Shown: positions 27,800-36,809 of the stretch, one piece after another
Layout: every line of letters starts with the position of its first letter
How positions within the stretch are numbered: the first letter of the stretch is position 1
Source of the DNA: Variovorax gossypii
GTDB lineage: Bacteria; Pseudomonadota; Gammaproteobacteria; Burkholderiales; Burkholderiaceae_C
Length of the DNA stretch: 64,000 nucleotides
Reading direction: 5' to 3'
Assembly (NCBI RefSeq): GCF_003965815.1
Contig: NZ_RXOE01000003.1
Coordinates: forward strand, 1-64,000
The notes under the pieces: model-generated
Seen by the model: the letters and a program-made list of their open reading frames with translations, nothing else
Database searches by the model: none
Told to the model about the DNA's origin: nothing
Translations under genes and position numbers: made by a program

Positions 27800-28402
27800 A
27801 TGGAGTTCCCGATGCAAGAACATGCCGTGTTGCTGCGGGCCTATGCCCGCGTGCAGGAGCGCTGCTCGCGCCTGCTGGTCGAACAGGCCGCGCTCGTCGA
27901 GCGGCTGGAAGCACAGATCGTGCGCCTGCGCGGCGCACTGGTGGCGAGGGATTCGGCCATCGCCATCGTGCGCGAGGAGCTCGCCGCCCGCGCCTCGGCC
28001 GGTGGCGCGCTGCCCAAGCGGCTCAACGCGCTGCTGTCGCCGGGCAGCAAGCGCCATCTGGCGATGCCGCCGCAGTCGCAGGCACCGGCCGACCTGCGGG
28101 AGAAGGCCGTGCTGTGCATCGGCCACGAGGAAGAGGCGCCATCGCTCGCGCGCCAGCTGGTCGAGATCGCCGGCGGCCGCTACCTGCATCACGACGGCGG
28201 CGACGGTGCGGCGGACGACCCAGCGCTCGAAGCCAGCCTGCGCGCGGCCGACCTCGTGATCTGCCAGACCGGCTGCCTGAGCCACGGTGCCTACTGGCGC
28301 GTGCAGGACCACTGCCGGCGTACCGGCAAGCCCTGCGTGCTGGTGGGCGAGCCTCAGCCGATGATGTTCGTGAGGAATCCGGCCGCGGCGGAAAGCGCGT
28401 GA
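27800..28402 (+). CDS. DUF2325 domain protein
   Basis: 200 residues from ATG 27800 (an ATG at 27791 is also in frame). The N-terminal ~70 residues form a coiled coil. The C-terminal ~100 carry the DUF2325 fold: AVLCIGHEE, GRYLHHDGGDG, ADLVICQTGCLSHGAYWRVQ and KPCVLV, with paired Cys and His residues that could bind metal. The molecular role of the family is not established. A Fur-like site sits at its start, so an iron-starvation response is plausible. It is convergent with the M61 peptidase gene, with only 16 bases between stops. Confidence 0.85.
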   Translation: MEFPMQEHAVLLRAYARVQERCSRLLVEQAALVERLEAQIVRLRGALVARDSAIAIVREELAARASAGGALPKRLNALLSPGSKRHLAMPPQSQAPADLREKAVLCIGHEEEAPSLARQLVEIAGGRYLHHDGGDGAADDPALEASLRAADLVICQTGCLSHGAYWRVQDHCRRTGKPCVLVGEPQPMMFVRNPAAAESA

Positions 28403-28418
28403 ACCGGCCCTAGCGGCC

Positions 28419-30245
28419 CTAGCCGGCCAGCCAGTTCGTCAACTTGCCGGCATCGTGCGAGAACAGGCGCCAGGTGGTCGCGCCCGTCGGCAGCACGAGC
28501 GGCAGCCGGATCAGCTTGCGGTCGCGCGCCACGATGGCCGTGCACTTCGTCGTCTCGCCCAGGTAGAGCGCCAGGTCGTCGAGCCTGGCGATGCGCCAGG
28601 CCTGCGCGGGCCGCTGCTGGCCCTTCTTGCCGGCGGCGGGCAGCTCGACGCCGATCCACTCGTCGTTCGCGGAGAAGCCGGCCTTCTCGGCCGCACCGCC
28701 GCGCAGCACCACCTTCACCTGCACGCCGCCGTTGGCTTCGGCCACGCGCAGGCCCAGCGCCTGCGCCGGCTGCGACGGGTCTTCGAGCGTGGCGACGCCG
28801 TGCACGCGCAGCAGCTGCGAGAGCGGAAGCTCCTCGGTCGAATGCACCCAGCGCGCCAGCTCCAGCGCGTACGAGCGGCCGCCCACGGCCTCGAGCGCGG
28901 CGGCGATGTCGTCCTCGGAGATCGGCCCGCCCTCGCTCTTCGTCCACAGCAGGCGCATCACGTCGTCGAGCGAGCCCTTGCCTTCGTGGCGCAGCGTGAG
29001 GTCGAGGCACAGCGCCACCAGCGCGCCCTTGGTGTAGTAGCTCACCGTGCTGTTGGGTGTCTGCTCGTCCTGCCGGTAGTACTTGACCCAGGCGTCGAAG
29101 CTCGCGTCGGCCACCGGCTGCACCAGCCGGCCCGGCGTCTGCATGACCTGGTTGATGGTCTTGTTCAGCAGGCGCAGGTAGGCCGTGTCGTCGATGCGCC
29201 CGGCGCGCCGCAGCAGCAGGTCGTCGTAGTAGCTCGTGAAGCCCTCGAAGAACCACAGCAGCTGCGTGTAGTTCTCCTGGCTGTAGTCGTAGCGCGCGAA
29301 CTCGGCCGGCCGCATGCGCTTGACGTTCCAGGTGTGGAAGTACTCGTGGCTGATGAGCCCCATCAGCGTGGTGTAGCCGTCGGGCTGCTTCTTCTTGTCG
29401 CCGCGCTGAGGCAGGTCGCGGCGGTTGCAGATCAGCGCGGTGGAGTGGCGGTGCTCGAGCCCGCCGTAGCCGTCGTCGACCGCGTTGAGCATGAACACGT
29501 AGCGGTCGATCGGCGGCTTCGGACCGCCGCGCTTGCCGACCTTGTCGCCGTGCCAGAAACGCATCTCGGCTTCGCAGATGGCCTTGGTGTCGGCGATGAG
29601 CCTCTCGCCGTCGAACGATGCGGCGGCGCCCGCGACAACGAAGCGGTGCGGCACGCCGCAGGCTTCGAACTCGGCGCTCCAGAAGGCACCCATCTCGACG
29701 GGGCTGTCGGCCAGTTCGTCGTAGCCCGAGGCCTTGTAGCTGCCGAAGCCGTGCTTGTCGGCCTTCAGCGGCACGAGGGCGGTGGCGCACGACCAGCGCG
29801 CGGCGTCGTCGGCCAGCGCGGGGGCGACGATCTCCAGCGCATGCGGCGTCTCGGTCTGGCCCTCGACGCGCAGGCACACGCTGGTGCCGTTGAAGAAGCC
29901 GCGCTCGGCGTCGAGCCATGCGGTGCGCACCGAGTTGTCGTAGGCGCACACCTGGTAGTTCAGCACCAGCGGCTGGCCGGGCGTGCATTCGACGAGCCAG
30001 CTGCACTTGTCGAGCTGCGTCAGCACCGGCTTGCGGCGGCCCTGCGCGGCGCGCAGGCCCTGCAGGTTCTTGGCGAACTCGCGCACCAGGTAGCTGCCCG
30101 GAATCCACACCGGCAGCGACACGCGCTGCTGCGCGGCCGGCGCGTCGATGGTGAGCGTGACTGCGAACAGGTGCGCGTGCGGATCGGCGCATTCGACGCG
30201 ATAGCGCACGCCCGCCGCGTGCTGCGCCTGAGCCTTCGTCGCCAT
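28419..30245 (-). CDS. M61-family metallopeptidase with C-terminal PDZ domain
   Basis: 608 residues. The zinc site HEYFH is at 300-304 within ISHEYFHTWNVKRMRP, and the M61 N-terminal beta domain (WIPGSYLVREFAKNLQ near 47-63) is intact. A PDZ domain occupies roughly 480-570 (GVQVKVVLRGGAAEKAGF). Members are glycyl-type aminopeptidases. No signal peptide is predicted from the chosen ATG at 30245, so it is probably cytoplasmic. The ATG overlaps the stop of dsbC by one base (TGATG), which couples the two, though a functional link is not obvious. Confidence 0.92.
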   Translation of the reverse strand: MATKAQAQHAAGVRYRVECADPHAHLFAVTLTIDAPAAQQRVSLPVWIPGSYLVREFAKNLQGLRAAQGRRKPVLTQLDKCSWLVECTPGQPLVLNYQVCAYDNSVRTAWLDAERGFFNGTSVCLRVEGQTETPHALEIVAPALADDAARWSCATALVPLKADKHGFGSYKASGYDELADSPVEMGAFWSAEFEACGVPHRFVVAGAAASFDGERLIADTKAICEAEMRFWHGDKVGKRGGPKPPIDRYVFMLNAVDDGYGGLEHRHSTALICNRRDLPQRGDKKKQPDGYTTLMGLISHEYFHTWNVKRMRPAEFARYDYSQENYTQLLWFFEGFTSYYDDLLLRRAGRIDDTAYLRLLNKTINQVMQTPGRLVQPVADASFDAWVKYYRQDEQTPNSTVSYYTKGALVALCLDLTLRHEGKGSLDDVMRLLWTKSEGGPISEDDIAAALEAVGGRSYALELARWVHSTEELPLSQLLRVHGVATLEDPSQPAQALGLRVAEANGGVQVKVVLRGGAAEKAGFSANDEWIGVELPAAGKKGQQRPAQAWRIARLDDLALYLGETTKCTAIVARDRKLIRLPLVLPTGATTWRLFSHDAGKLTNWLAG

Positions 30246-30967
30246 CAGCTGGACGAAGCCGCGAGTTGCTTCTCGACCTGCTCCGCGGGAATGGCACCCG
30301 GCGTGCGCGTGCCGTCGCTGAAGATCAGCGTGGGCGTGCCGGTGATGTTGTACTTGCGGCCGAACTCGACGTTGCGCTGCAGCGCGGTCACGTCGCAGCT
30401 CGCGGGCGCGGAGGCCGGGCGGGTGCTCGATTCCATCCAGTCGCTCCAGGCCTTGCCCTTGTCCTTGCTGCACCAGATGTCGCGCGACTTGACGTTCGAA
30501 TCGGGTCCGAGCACCGGATACAGGAACAGGTACACGGTGACGTTGTCGACCGTCTTCATGTCCTTCTCGAAGCGCTTGCAGTAGCCGCAGTTCGGGTCCT
30601 CGAACACCGCGAGCTTGCGCTTGCCGTTGCCGCGCACGATCTTGATCGAGTCCTTCAGCGGCAGCTGGTCGAAGGCGACGGCGCTGAGCTTCTCGACGCG
30701 CTCCTCGGTCAGGTTCTTGCGCGCCTTCACGTCGATCAGGTTGCCCTGGATGAGGTAGTTGCCCTGCTCGTCGGTGTAGAAGATCTGCGAGCCGTTCACG
30801 CGCACTTCGTACACCCCCGGGATCGGCGACTTCGACACCTCGTCGATGGCCGGGAACTGCGGAATGCGCGCAGGCAGGTTCTTACGGATCTCGGCTTCGC
30901 CTGCGGTGGCGGCCACGACCGCGCCGAGCGTGCAGGCGGCGAGAAGAAGGTTGCGTACGAATGTCAT
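30245..30967 (-). CDS. dsbC: Thiol:disulfide interchange protein DsbC
   Basis: 240 residues. A signal peptide (~1-22, cleavage after ATA-G) gives a periplasmic protein. An N-terminal dimerisation domain (~25-85) precedes a thioredoxin fold with the active site C127-G-Y-C130, as in DsbC, and a cis-Pro loop GTPTLIF near 215. A second Cys pair is present (WC, SC). It isomerises wrong disulfides in exported proteins. The gene is coupled by a one-base overlap to the M61 peptidase. Confidence 0.93.
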   Translation of the reverse strand: MTFVRNLLLAACTLGAVVAATAGEAEIRKNLPARIPQFPAIDEVSKSPIPGVYEVRVNGSQIFYTDEQGNYLIQGNLIDVKARKNLTEERVEKLSAVAFDQLPLKDSIKIVRGNGKRKLAVFEDPNCGYCKRFEKDMKTVDNVTVYLFLYPVLGPDSNVKSRDIWCSKDKGKAWSDWMESSTRPASAPASCDVTALQRNVEFGRKYNITGTPTLIFSDGTRTPGAIPAEQVEKQLAASSS

Positions 30968-31002
30968 CGGGAGTCCGTTTGTTCGGTCGGAAGTGAATGG
31001 GC

Positions 31003-32130
31003 TCAGGCCTTCAGGCCCATCGCCTGCGCGGTGATCCAGTGCTTGACGAGGCGCGTGCGGTCGAAGCCGCGCATGCCCCAGTTGCGCAATGCCTGCAGCG
31101 GGCCCAGGTCGTGCGCGAAGAGCTGCTGCAGCCCGTCGGTCGCGAGGCTCATCTGCAGCACGTCGGCGCGGCGGGCGCGTTCGTAGCGGCGCAGCAGGCG
31201 AGCGTCGCCCACGCTGCGCCAGTAGTCGCGGTTCTTGATCACGTCGGCCAGCTCGGCCGCGTCGGCCAGGCCCAGGTTCAGGCCCTGGCCGGCGAGCGGG
31301 TGCACCGTGTGGGCAGCGTCGCCCGCCAGCGCCCAGGAGCGGCCCGGCTGCCCGGGCATGGCGCCGGTCCAGCGGTCGGCGATGGCGCGGGCCAGCGGCC
31401 AGGCGGCGCGCTCGCTCGTGAGCCTGAGCGCGCCGAGCGAGTTGTGGCTGGCCTCGGTGACGGCGGCGGCGAATTCGTCATTGCCCTGCGCGAGCAGTTC
31501 GGGCGCGCGCAGCTGGTCGGCCGACCACACCAGCGCGACGGTCTTGCCGTGCGTGCCGTCCAGCGGCAGCAGCGCGAGCACCTCGCCCTTGTCGTTGAAC
31601 CACTGGCGCGCGGTGCCGTCGTGCGACTGCGCCGCTTCCAGCCGTGCCGCGATCGCGTGCTGCGGATAGCGCGTGATCTCGTAGCTCACGCCGAGCGCCT
31701 CGCGCGTGGCGCTGGCCTTGCCTTCGCACACCACGGTGAGCGGCGCGGCCACGGGCTCGTTCACCACTTCGATCAGCGGCTGGAAGCGCACCGCGTCGGC
31801 CAGCTGTCGTTCGAGCGCGGGCACGTCGACGATCCAGGCCAGCGCATCGACCTTCTGGCGCGCGGCGCTGAACTGTACCCGGCCGCCTTCGTCGCCGTGC
31901 ACCAGCATTTCGCGCACGGCGGTGGCGTGCGCCGCGTCGGGCCAGGCGCGCAGCGATTCGAGCAGCGCGCGGGAGGCGGTGTTGAGCGCGTAGGCGCGGA
32001 TGTCTTCCTTGCCCTGCGCGGCCGGCGGCACCACCAGCGCGACGCGCACGCGCTCGCGTGCGAGCAGCAGGGCCAGCGTACGGCCGACGATGCCGGCGCC
32101 GCGAATGCAAACTTCGGGGGGGAGAGCCAT
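31003..32130 (-). CDS. UbiH/COQ6-family FAD-dependent hydroxylase
   Basis: 375 residues. The FAD Rossmann motif GAGIVGRTLAL is at the N-terminus, and the second FAD motif WALAGDAAHTVHPLAGQGLNLG is near 275-297, both typical of UbiH/UbiI/UbiF/VisC proteins. These add hydroxyl groups to the ubiquinone ring. Which position this one modifies cannot be told from the sequence, so I give no symbol. It lies 35 bases upstream of dsbC on the same strand and may share a transcript. Confidence 0.88.
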   Translation of the reverse strand: MALPPEVCIRGAGIVGRTLALLLARERVRVALVVPPAAQGKEDIRAYALNTASRALLESLRAWPDAAHATAVREMLVHGDEGGRVQFSAARQKVDALAWIVDVPALERQLADAVRFQPLIEVVNEPVAAPLTVVCEGKASATREALGVSYEITRYPQHAIAARLEAAQSHDGTARQWFNDKGEVLALLPLDGTHGKTVALVWSADQLRAPELLAQGNDEFAAAVTEASHNSLGALRLTSERAAWPLARAIADRWTGAMPGQPGRSWALAGDAAHTVHPLAGQGLNLGLADAAELADVIKNRDYWRSVGDARLLRRYERARRADVLQMSLATDGLQQLFAHDLGPLQALRNWGMRGFDRTRLVKHWITAQAMGLKA

Positions 32131-32154
32131 CGAGGGATTGTATGGACTGCGGCC

Positions 32155-32250
32155 GCCCCCAGGCTGCGCGCACTTCGTGTCGCTTCGCCAACCCCCTCAC
32201 GGGGGCGATACCAGCGGCCCGGCGAAGCCGGTTCCGCGGTATCCCTGGGA
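32155..32250 (+). repeat. Dispersed intergenic palindromic repeat, copy A
   Basis: Begins with GCCCCCAGGCTGCGCGCACT and continues through a CACTTCGTGTCGCTTCGCC core, a CCCCCT...GGGGG hairpin and a longer hairpin ending GCCGGTTCCGCGGTATCC. It lies between the divergent UbiH-like and MOSC genes. Four other copies are in the window. Confidence 0.85.
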
Positions 32251-32312
32251 GGAACCAGGAATTTTCGAAAGCTGCAGGACAATCTCGGCCGAATTCCAAG
32301 GAAACCCCCACC

Positions 32313-33194
32313 GTGTCCCAGCCCGCCTTCGATCTCCAGGCAACCATCTCGCGCCTGTTCGTCTACCCCGTCAAGTCCTGCGCCGGCGTGGAGCTCCCCG
32401 AAATGCTGCTGACCGAGGCGGGGCTCGAGTTCGACCGCGCCTGGATGGTGGTCGACGAGCAGGGCGAGTTCGTCACCCAGCGGCAGCTGCCGCGCATGGC
32501 GCTCATCAAGCCGCAGATGAAGCACACGGAAGTGGTGCTGCGCGCGCCCGGCATGCTGGCGCTGCACCTGGCCTTCGACCGCGTCGAGAAGCCGGTGCGG
32601 GTGCGCGTGTGGAAGGACGAAGTCGCCGCCTACGACATGGGCGACATCGCCGCTCAATGGTTCAGCGACTTCCTCTCGGAGCCCGGCAAGCCGCAGACCC
32701 TGCGCCTCGTGCGCTTCGACCCCGAGCACAGGCGCCTGTCGAGCATGAAGTGGACCGACGGCGTGGAGGCCCAGACCCAGTTCGCCGACGGCTACGCGCT
32801 GCTGGTGGCCAGCGAAGGTTCGCTGGCCGAGCTCAACGACCGCCTCGCGGCCCAGGGCCACGGCGCCGTGGGCATCGAGCGCTTCCGCCCGAACATCGTG
32901 CTGGCCGGCATCGAGTCGCACGACGAGGACCGCGTCGACGCGCTGCACATCACGACCGGCGAAGGCGAGGCCGAGCTGCGCCCCGTCAAGCCCTGCACGC
33001 GCTGCCCGATCCCCGACATCGACCCGGCCACGGCCCTGAGCAGCCCCGAGGTCGGCAACACGCTGCGCACCTACCGCGCCGACGCGCGGGTGGACGGCGG
33101 CATCACCTTCGGCATGAACTGCATCGTGATCCAGGGCGTGGAGCACACGCTCAAGGTCGGGCAGCCGGTGGGCGCGAACTACAGGTTTGAATAG
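32313..33194 (+). CDS. MOSC domain protein (YcbX-type N-terminal beta-barrel)
   Basis: 293 residues from GTG 32313, with AAGGA about 11 bases upstream. An N-terminal MOSC-N beta-barrel (SRLFVYPVKSCAGVEL, then LEFDRAWMVVDEQG) is followed by the MOSC domain with RFRPNIVLAGI and a conserved Cys in RPVKPCTRCPIPDIDP, the sulfur/molybdenum-cofactor-binding Cys of the family. These proteins act as molybdenum-dependent reductases of N-hydroxylated compounds. No ferredoxin domain is attached, so an outside electron donor is needed. Confidence 0.9.
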   Translation: MSQPAFDLQATISRLFVYPVKSCAGVELPEMLLTEAGLEFDRAWMVVDEQGEFVTQRQLPRMALIKPQMKHTEVVLRAPGMLALHLAFDRVEKPVRVRVWKDEVAAYDMGDIAAQWFSDFLSEPGKPQTLRLVRFDPEHRRLSSMKWTDGVEAQTQFADGYALLVASEGSLAELNDRLAAQGHGAVGIERFRPNIVLAGIESHDEDRVDALHITTGEGEAELRPVKPCTRCPIPDIDPATALSSPEVGNTLRTYRADARVDGGITFGMNCIVIQGVEHTLKVGQPVGANYRFE

Positions 33195-33215
33195 CCGGGC
33201 AGGTTCCGTCTGTTC

Positions 33216-33305
33216 CGGGAATATCGCGGAACCGGCTTTGCCGGGCCGCTGGTATTGCCCCCTGCAAGGGGGTTGGCGGCCACACGAAGTGGGCAAGCCT
33301 GGGGG
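33216..33305 (-). repeat. Dispersed intergenic palindromic repeat, copy B (inverted)
   Basis: Same element as copy A on the opposite strand, more divergent (CGCGGAACCGGCTTTGCCGG hairpin, then CCCCCTGCAAGGGGG and a degraded CACACGAAGTGGG core). It sits between the convergent MOSC and rbsD genes and may serve as their terminator. Confidence 0.8.
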
Positions 33306-33309
33306 TTAG

Positions 33310-33702
33310 TCAGAATGCGACCCCGGCTATCAGGATGATGTTCGCGTAGGGCGTGCATTCGCCTGTGCGCACCATGGCGCGCGCTTTCGCGGTGCGGCGC
33401 TTGAATTCCTCGTGCGACACCGTCTGCGGCTCGATGCCCAGCGATTGCGGATACCAGCCCGGCAGCTTCTTCGCATCGCCCAGCGCTTCGTCGGCCACGA
33501 CGATGCCTTCCACCTGCATTTCCGAAAGCACCGCATTCAGCACGTCGTCGAGCAGCGGCACGCCGCGCGCCACGGCGAGGTCGATGCGCCGCGGCCCGTC
33601 GGGAATCGGCAGGCCGGCATCGCCGAGCACGAGCATGTCGCCGTGGCCCAGCGAGGCGATCACGTGGGACAGTTCGGCGTGCAGCAGGGGAGAGCGTTTC
33701 AA
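33310..33702 (-). CDS. rbsD: D-ribose pyranase RbsD
   Basis: 130 residues from TTG 33702, chosen because it restores the family's KRSPLLHAELSHVIASLGHGD start and overlaps the rbsK stop by 4 bases (TTGA). H-rich active site at the N-terminus (H8, H19 region) and C-terminal TGECTPYANIILIAGV match RbsD. It interconverts pyran and furan forms of ribose so that RbsK can use it. It is the last gene of the ribose operon. Confidence 0.93.
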   Translation of the reverse strand: MKRSPLLHAELSHVIASLGHGDMLVLGDAGLPIPDGPRRIDLAVARGVPLLDDVLNAVLSEMQVEGIVVADEALGDAKKLPGWYPQSLGIEPQTVSHEEFKRRTAKARAMVRTGECTPYANIILIAGVAF

Positions 33703-34664
33703 AGCTTGATCCAGTCGGGAGGCATGGGGCTGCGCAGCACGGCGTCGCGCTGCGGAATGGAAGGCTGGGCGCCGGGCTGCTGGATGCACAGCGCCGCGGC
33801 GCGGATGCCCAGGCGCACGGCCTCGTCGAAGGACTGGCCCTCGCCGAGCGCGACCGCGAGTGCGCCCAGGAAGGTGTCGCCGGCGGCCGTGGTGTCGACC
33901 GCCTGCACCTTCGGCGCGGGATGATGGCGCGCGCCGTCGGCATCGACCGCCACCGCGCCGCGCGCGCCCAGCGTGACCACCACGCGCGCGATGCCCCTGG
34001 CACGCAGCGCCTGGCCGGCCTGCGCGGCCTCCTGCGGGCTGTCGGCGGATTGGCCGCACAGCGTCTGCGCCTCGATCTCGTTGACGACCAGCGTGTCGAT
34101 CAGCGGCCAAAGCGGCTCGGCGATCGCCTGCACCGGCGACGGATTCAGCAGCACCTTGCAGCCCGCGCCGTGCGCCACGGCGATGCCACGCGCGACCTGT
34201 TCCATCGGCGTCTCGAACTGCGCCACGAGAAAGGCGGCGCCCTGCACCTGCTGCTTCAGCGCGGCTTCGTCGACTTCCACCCGCGCGTTGGCGCCGGGAA
34301 TCATCACGATGCGGTTCTGTCCGCCGTCTTCCACGAGGATCAGCGCCGTGCCGGTGGGCTCGCCCGCCACGGTGCGCAGCGCGGCGGTGTCGATGCCGTC
34401 GCGCTGGAGCGAATCGCGCAGTGCGGCGCCGTGCGCGTCGTCGCCGACGCAGCCGATCATCTGCACATGGCCGCCTTCGCGCGCGCAGCTCACGGCCTGG
34501 TTGGCGCCCTTGCCGCCGGGAATGGTGGCGATCGAGTGGCCCAGCAGGGTTTCGCCCGCGGCTGGCGCATGCGGCACGCGCAGCACCAGGTCCATGTTGA
34601 GGCTGCCGAGCACCACGATGCGCGGCGCCAGGGCTGGGCTGCTGGATGAAGGCTTCAGGCTCAC
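33699..34664 (-). CDS. rbsK: Ribokinase RbsK
   Basis: 321 residues from GTG 34664, overlapping the LacI-type gene's TGA by 4 bases. PfkB-family signatures: GSLNMDLVLRV, PGGKGANQAV near 45, and DTTAAGDTFLGAL near 252 with the catalytic Asp. It phosphorylates ribose at O5 with ATP. Position in the rbs operon supports ribose over other sugars. Confidence 0.95.
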   Translation of the reverse strand: MSLKPSSSSPALAPRIVVLGSLNMDLVLRVPHAPAAGETLLGHSIATIPGGKGANQAVSCAREGGHVQMIGCVGDDAHGAALRDSLQRDGIDTAALRTVAGEPTGTALILVEDGGQNRIVMIPGANARVEVDEAALKQQVQGAAFLVAQFETPMEQVARGIAVAHGAGCKVLLNPSPVQAIAEPLWPLIDTLVVNEIEAQTLCGQSADSPQEAAQAGQALRARGIARVVVTLGARGAVAVDADGARHHPAPKVQAVDTTAAGDTFLGALAVALGEGQSFDEAVRLGIRAAALCIQQPGAQPSIPQRDAVLRSPMPPDWIKL

Positions 34665-35779
34665 GGGGTGCGGGACTTTCGGGTTGGCGTGGAAGGCGTT
34701 TCGGCTGCGGTGGGTGCGGCGGCCCCGGCGGAGGCCGCAGGCGCGGCGGGCTCGCGGAAGCTCGCGTGCCGCGCGGTCGACGCACGCACGCGCAGCTCGG
34801 GCTGCAGCACCACCTTGCGCGCATCGCGGCGCTTGCCGCCGACGCGCTCCAGCAGCATGTCGACCGCCATCGCGCCGATGCGCTCCTTGGGCTGCGCCAC
34901 GGTGGTGAGCGGGGGGCTGGTGTAGGCAGAGAGCTCGATGTCGTCGAAGCCGACGATCGAGAGCTCGTCGGGCACGCGCACGCCGCTTTCGTGCGCCGCG
35001 CGCAATGCGCCGATGGCCATCAGGTCGTTGCAGACGAAGACGGCCGAGGGCTTCCGCTCGGTGCGCAGGATGGCGTGCATCGCCTCGTAGCCGCCCTGGC
35101 TGGTGAAGCCGCCGCGCCACAGCAGCGGATCGCCGTTGGCGATGCCGGGCGTGGCGCCGGCCTCGGCCAGCGCGATGCGCCAGCCTTCGATGCGCTGCTC
35201 GCTCGGCATCACGCCCACCGGCCCGCCGATGCAGGCGATGCGCCTGTGGCCCAGCGACAGCAGGTGCCGCACCGCGAGCAGCCCGCCCTGCATGTGGGCG
35301 GTTTCCACCAGGTCGCAGGCGGGGTCGGCGATCTCGCGGTCGACCAGCACGGTCGGCATGCGCAGGCCGTGCAGCTGCTTGGCCAGCGCGTCGTGGTCGC
35401 CCTCGCCGGTCGACACCACGATCAGGCCGTCGATGCGCCGCTCGGCCAGCACCTGCAGGTACACGCTCTGGCGGTGGGGCTCGTCGTCGGTGTTGCACAG
35501 CACCAGCGTGTAGCCGGCGCCGAAGCAGCGGTCTTCCACGGTGCGCACGATCTCGGCGAAGTAGGGGTTCGAGCTGTTGGGAATCAGCATTCCCAGCGTC
35601 GAGGTGGTGTTGCTCTTCAGGCTGCGCGCCATCGCGTTGGGCACGTAGCCCAGCTCGCGGATGGCGAGCTCCACGCGCTCGCGCACCTTGGCGCTCACGT
35701 GGCGGGTGTCGTTGACCACGTGCGAGACGGTGGTGACCGACACCTCCGCCTTCAGCGCGACGTCCTTGATGGTGGCCAT
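34661..35779 (-). CDS. rbsR: LacI-family regulator, probable ribose repressor RbsR
   Basis: 372 residues: an HTH at 1-25 (TIKDVALKAEVSVTTVSHVV), a hinge LGYVPNAMARSLKS, and a periplasmic-binding-type effector domain. The C-terminus carries an extra Ala/Pro/Thr-rich tail of about 30 residues not usual for the family. Its place inside the ribose operon, and a LacI-type palindrome upstream of rbsB, argue that ribose is the effector. It is 34 bases downstream of rbsC. Confidence 0.9.
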   Translation of the reverse strand: MATIKDVALKAEVSVTTVSHVVNDTRHVSAKVRERVELAIRELGYVPNAMARSLKSNTTSTLGMLIPNSSNPYFAEIVRTVEDRCFGAGYTLVLCNTDDEPHRQSVYLQVLAERRIDGLIVVSTGEGDHDALAKQLHGLRMPTVLVDREIADPACDLVETAHMQGGLLAVRHLLSLGHRRIACIGGPVGVMPSEQRIEGWRIALAEAGATPGIANGDPLLWRGGFTSQGGYEAMHAILRTERKPSAVFVCNDLMAIGALRAAHESGVRVPDELSIVGFDDIELSAYTSPPLTTVAQPKERIGAMAVDMLLERVGGKRRDARKVVLQPELRVRASTARHASFREPAAPAASAGAAAPTAAETPSTPTRKSRTP

Positions 35780-35813
35780 GTCTTTTCTTCCTGTTCCTGG
35801 ATGGGCTGCGTCG

Positions 35814-36809
35814 TCAGGCCAGGCGGCGTTCCGCGCGGCGCTGGCGCAGCGTGTCGATGATGACCGCCACGACGATCACCGCGCCGGTGATGATCCGCTT
35901 GCTCGGCTCGCTGGCGCCCACCTGCGCGAGGCCGGCTTCCAGCACCGCGATGATCAGCACGCCGAAGAAGGTGTTGATGACCGAGCCGCGCCCGCCCATC
36001 AGGCTGGTGCCGCCGATGACCACTGCCGCGATCACCTGCAGCTCGATGCCGACGCCGGCGTTCGGGTCGGCCGCCTCGAGGCGCGCCGACTGCATGAGGC
36101 CCGCGAGCCCGGCCAGCAGACCGGTGACCGCGAACACGATGATGCGGATCGGGCGCGGATCGACGCCCGCCAGGCGCATCGCTTCTTCGTTGGTGCCGAT
36201 GCCCACCACGTGGCGGCCGAACACGGTGCGCGTGAGCACCATCTGGCCGACGACCACCAGCACCACCGCCAGCACGAAGGCGGCCGAGATGCCGCCGATC
36301 CATGGCGCCGCGAGGCCCGAGATGGCGTCGCCCACGTACTGCGTGCGCGAATCGGTCACGAGATAGGCGCCGCCGCGCACCGCCTCGAGCATGCCCAGCG
36401 ACACGATGAAGCTCGGCAGCCGCCAGGCCACCGACACCGCGCCGGTGACCGTGCCGCAGACCAGCCCGGTAGCCAGGCCGAGCGCGGCGGCCAGCGGCAC
36501 CGAGAGCTTCCATTCGAGGATGGCGGCCGCCGTGACGGCCGCGCTCAGCGCCAGCACCGAGCCCACCGAGAGATCGATGCCCGCGATGATCAGCACGAAG
36601 GTCATGCCGACCGCCATCACGGCCAGCGCGGGGATCTCGTTCGCGATGGAGACGAAGGTCTCGCGCGTCAGGAAGTATTCGCTGAGCGATCCGAAGAGCG
36701 CGATCATGCCCGCGAGCACGACCGTCAGGCCCAGGTAGGTGCCGAGCTGGCCCTTGAGCGCGGAAGGCGCGGGCTTCGGGGTGGAGGTCGGGGAGGCGGC
36801 AGCGTTCAT
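35814..36809 (-). CDS. rbsC: Ribose ABC transporter permease RbsC
   Basis: 331 residues with about eight to ten hydrophobic helices. GIDLSVGSVLALSA near 83 and GGTSLMGGRGSVINTFFGVLII in the C-terminal part are RbsC/AraH-family motifs. It forms the inner-membrane channel. ATG 36809 overlaps the rbsA stop (ATGA). Confidence 0.94.
   Translation of the reverse strand: MNAAASPTSTPKPAPSALKGQLGTYLGLTVVLAGMIALFGSLSEYFLTRETFVSIANEIPALAVMAVGMTFVLIIAGIDLSVGSVLALSAAVTAAAILEWKLSVPLAAALGLATGLVCGTVTGAVSVAWRLPSFIVSLGMLEAVRGGAYLVTDSRTQYVGDAISGLAAPWIGGISAAFVLAVVLVVVGQMVLTRTVFGRHVVGIGTNEEAMRLAGVDPRPIRIIVFAVTGLLAGLAGLMQSARLEAADPNAGVGIELQVIAAVVIGGTSLMGGRGSVINTFFGVLIIAVLEAGLAQVGASEPSKRIITGAVIVVAVIIDTLRQRRAERRLA

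Noticed and set aside
28455..30584. A 709-codon plus-strand frame opposite the M61 peptidase
   Set aside because: Shadow of dsbC and the peptidase gene; composition is not protein-like and both minus-strand genes have diagnostic motifs.
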